Part shown: piece after piece, positions 6,119 through 6,450 of the stretch
Layout: each line of letters begins with the position of its first letter
How positions within the stretch are numbered: the first letter of the stretch is position 1
Origin: Candidatus Kapaibacterium sp.
Lineage (GTDB): Bacteria > Bacteroidota > Ignavibacteria > Kapaibacteriales > UBA961
NCBI GenBank assembly: GCA_023253875.1
Contig: JALRFC010000110.1
Location: 1-6,450 of the forward strand
Direction: 5' to 3'
DNA length: 6,450 nucleotides
The notes under the pieces: model-generated
What the model was told of the DNA's origin: nothing
The model's input: only the letters and a program-made list of their open reading frames with translations
Databases searched by the model: none
Program-made: the position numbers and the translations under genes

Positions 6119-6450
6119 ATGTCTGAAGACAAAAAGCATGGTGGACACAATGACTATAAAGAAACCTCGACACATTATATGGTGTTCTTGGGTCTCTTTG
6201 TTGCAATAGCATTCAGTGTCTATACCTTTGTCGTACCAGCAGCCGTAAAAAATGCGGTTATTTTCTTATTCAAACCTGATGGTGTGACCCATACCATTAG
6301 TTTTACTGAATTTCAAGGTCATGCTAATAAAGAACATGTCAAGCATGAAGCTCTTGTCAGTTTTGACGGTGTGATTTCTGAGGCCGGCGCTGAAGCAGCA
6401 AAGTTTGCTGAGGGTCAAGGCAAACCGTTAAAGGGTGTCATCAATAATGA
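6119..6450 (+). CDS. Unrecognised histidine-rich membrane protein, 3'-truncated by window edge
   Basis: An open frame of 110 codons plus two bases runs from ATG at 6119 to the window edge without a stop. The start has the best ribosome binding site in the window, GAGAGGAG at 6103-6110, eight bases before ATG, and a promoter just upstream. I do not recognise the family. The N-terminus is short, charged and His-containing (MSEDKKHGGHNDYKETSTH). A strongly hydrophobic stretch follows at about residues 20-43, and a second short one (AVIFLF) ends near 51. The segment after this is soluble and mixed-charge, with His58, His68, His73 and His76. Seven histidines in 110 residues is high. A one- or two-helix anchor with a large domain on the far side of the membrane is plausible, for example a respiratory or redox subunit, but no heme or metal motif is visible in this part. 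Confidence 0.85.
   Translation, partial: MSEDKKHGGHNDYKETSTHYMVFLGLFVAIAFSVYTFVVPAAVKNAVIFLFKPDGVTHTISFTEFQGHANKEHVKHEALVSFDGVISEAGAEAAKFAEGQGKPLKGVINN

Overview
The window is a compact, moderately AT-rich bacterial segment with short intergenic gaps and recognisable Shine-Dalgarno sequences. The protein types fit the Bacteroidota/Chlorobiota side of the tree (Ignavibacteria- or Kapabacteria-like), notably a two-PDZ RseP-type protease with an acidic insert after the HExxH motif and a lysine 6-transaminase. This placement is an inference from protein style, not a demonstrated assignment.

Positions 1-4325 hold four plus-strand genes in a row: the 3' part of carA (carbamoyl-phosphate synthase small subunit, cut by the left edge), a PaaG-like enoyl-CoA hydratase/isomerase, a divergent 6-phosphofructokinase, and an RseP-type site-2 membrane protease. 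Gaps are 18, 21 and 73 bases, and no terminator is visible until a strong hairpin just after rseP (4331-4359). The four are probably co-transcribed, but they belong to unrelated processes: pyrimidine/arginine precursor synthesis, acyl-CoA chemistry, glycolysis and membrane proteolysis. carB does not follow carA.

Positions 4358-5698 carry, on the minus strand and convergent with rseP, a well-conserved L-lysine 6-transaminase (lat). Its stop codon lies inside the T-tract of the rseP terminator. It appears to be a single-gene unit, with no dehydrogenase for its product on the side that is visible.

Positions 5699-6118 form a 420-base divergent intergenic region between lat and the last gene. I see no convincing gene in it. 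It does contain several inverted repeats and a good sigma70-like promoter for the rightward gene, with a 15-base palindrome lying over the -35 box.

From 6119 to the right edge there is the start of an unrecognised histidine-rich protein with one or two membrane segments. It has a strong ribosome binding site, and 110 codons are visible without a stop.

No phage, insertion sequence, CRISPR array, tRNA or rRNA was seen. The most noteworthy points are the Asp-to-Asn change in the phosphofructokinase GGDGS motif, the palindrome-rich divergent regulatory region, and the unrecognised His-rich membrane protein.
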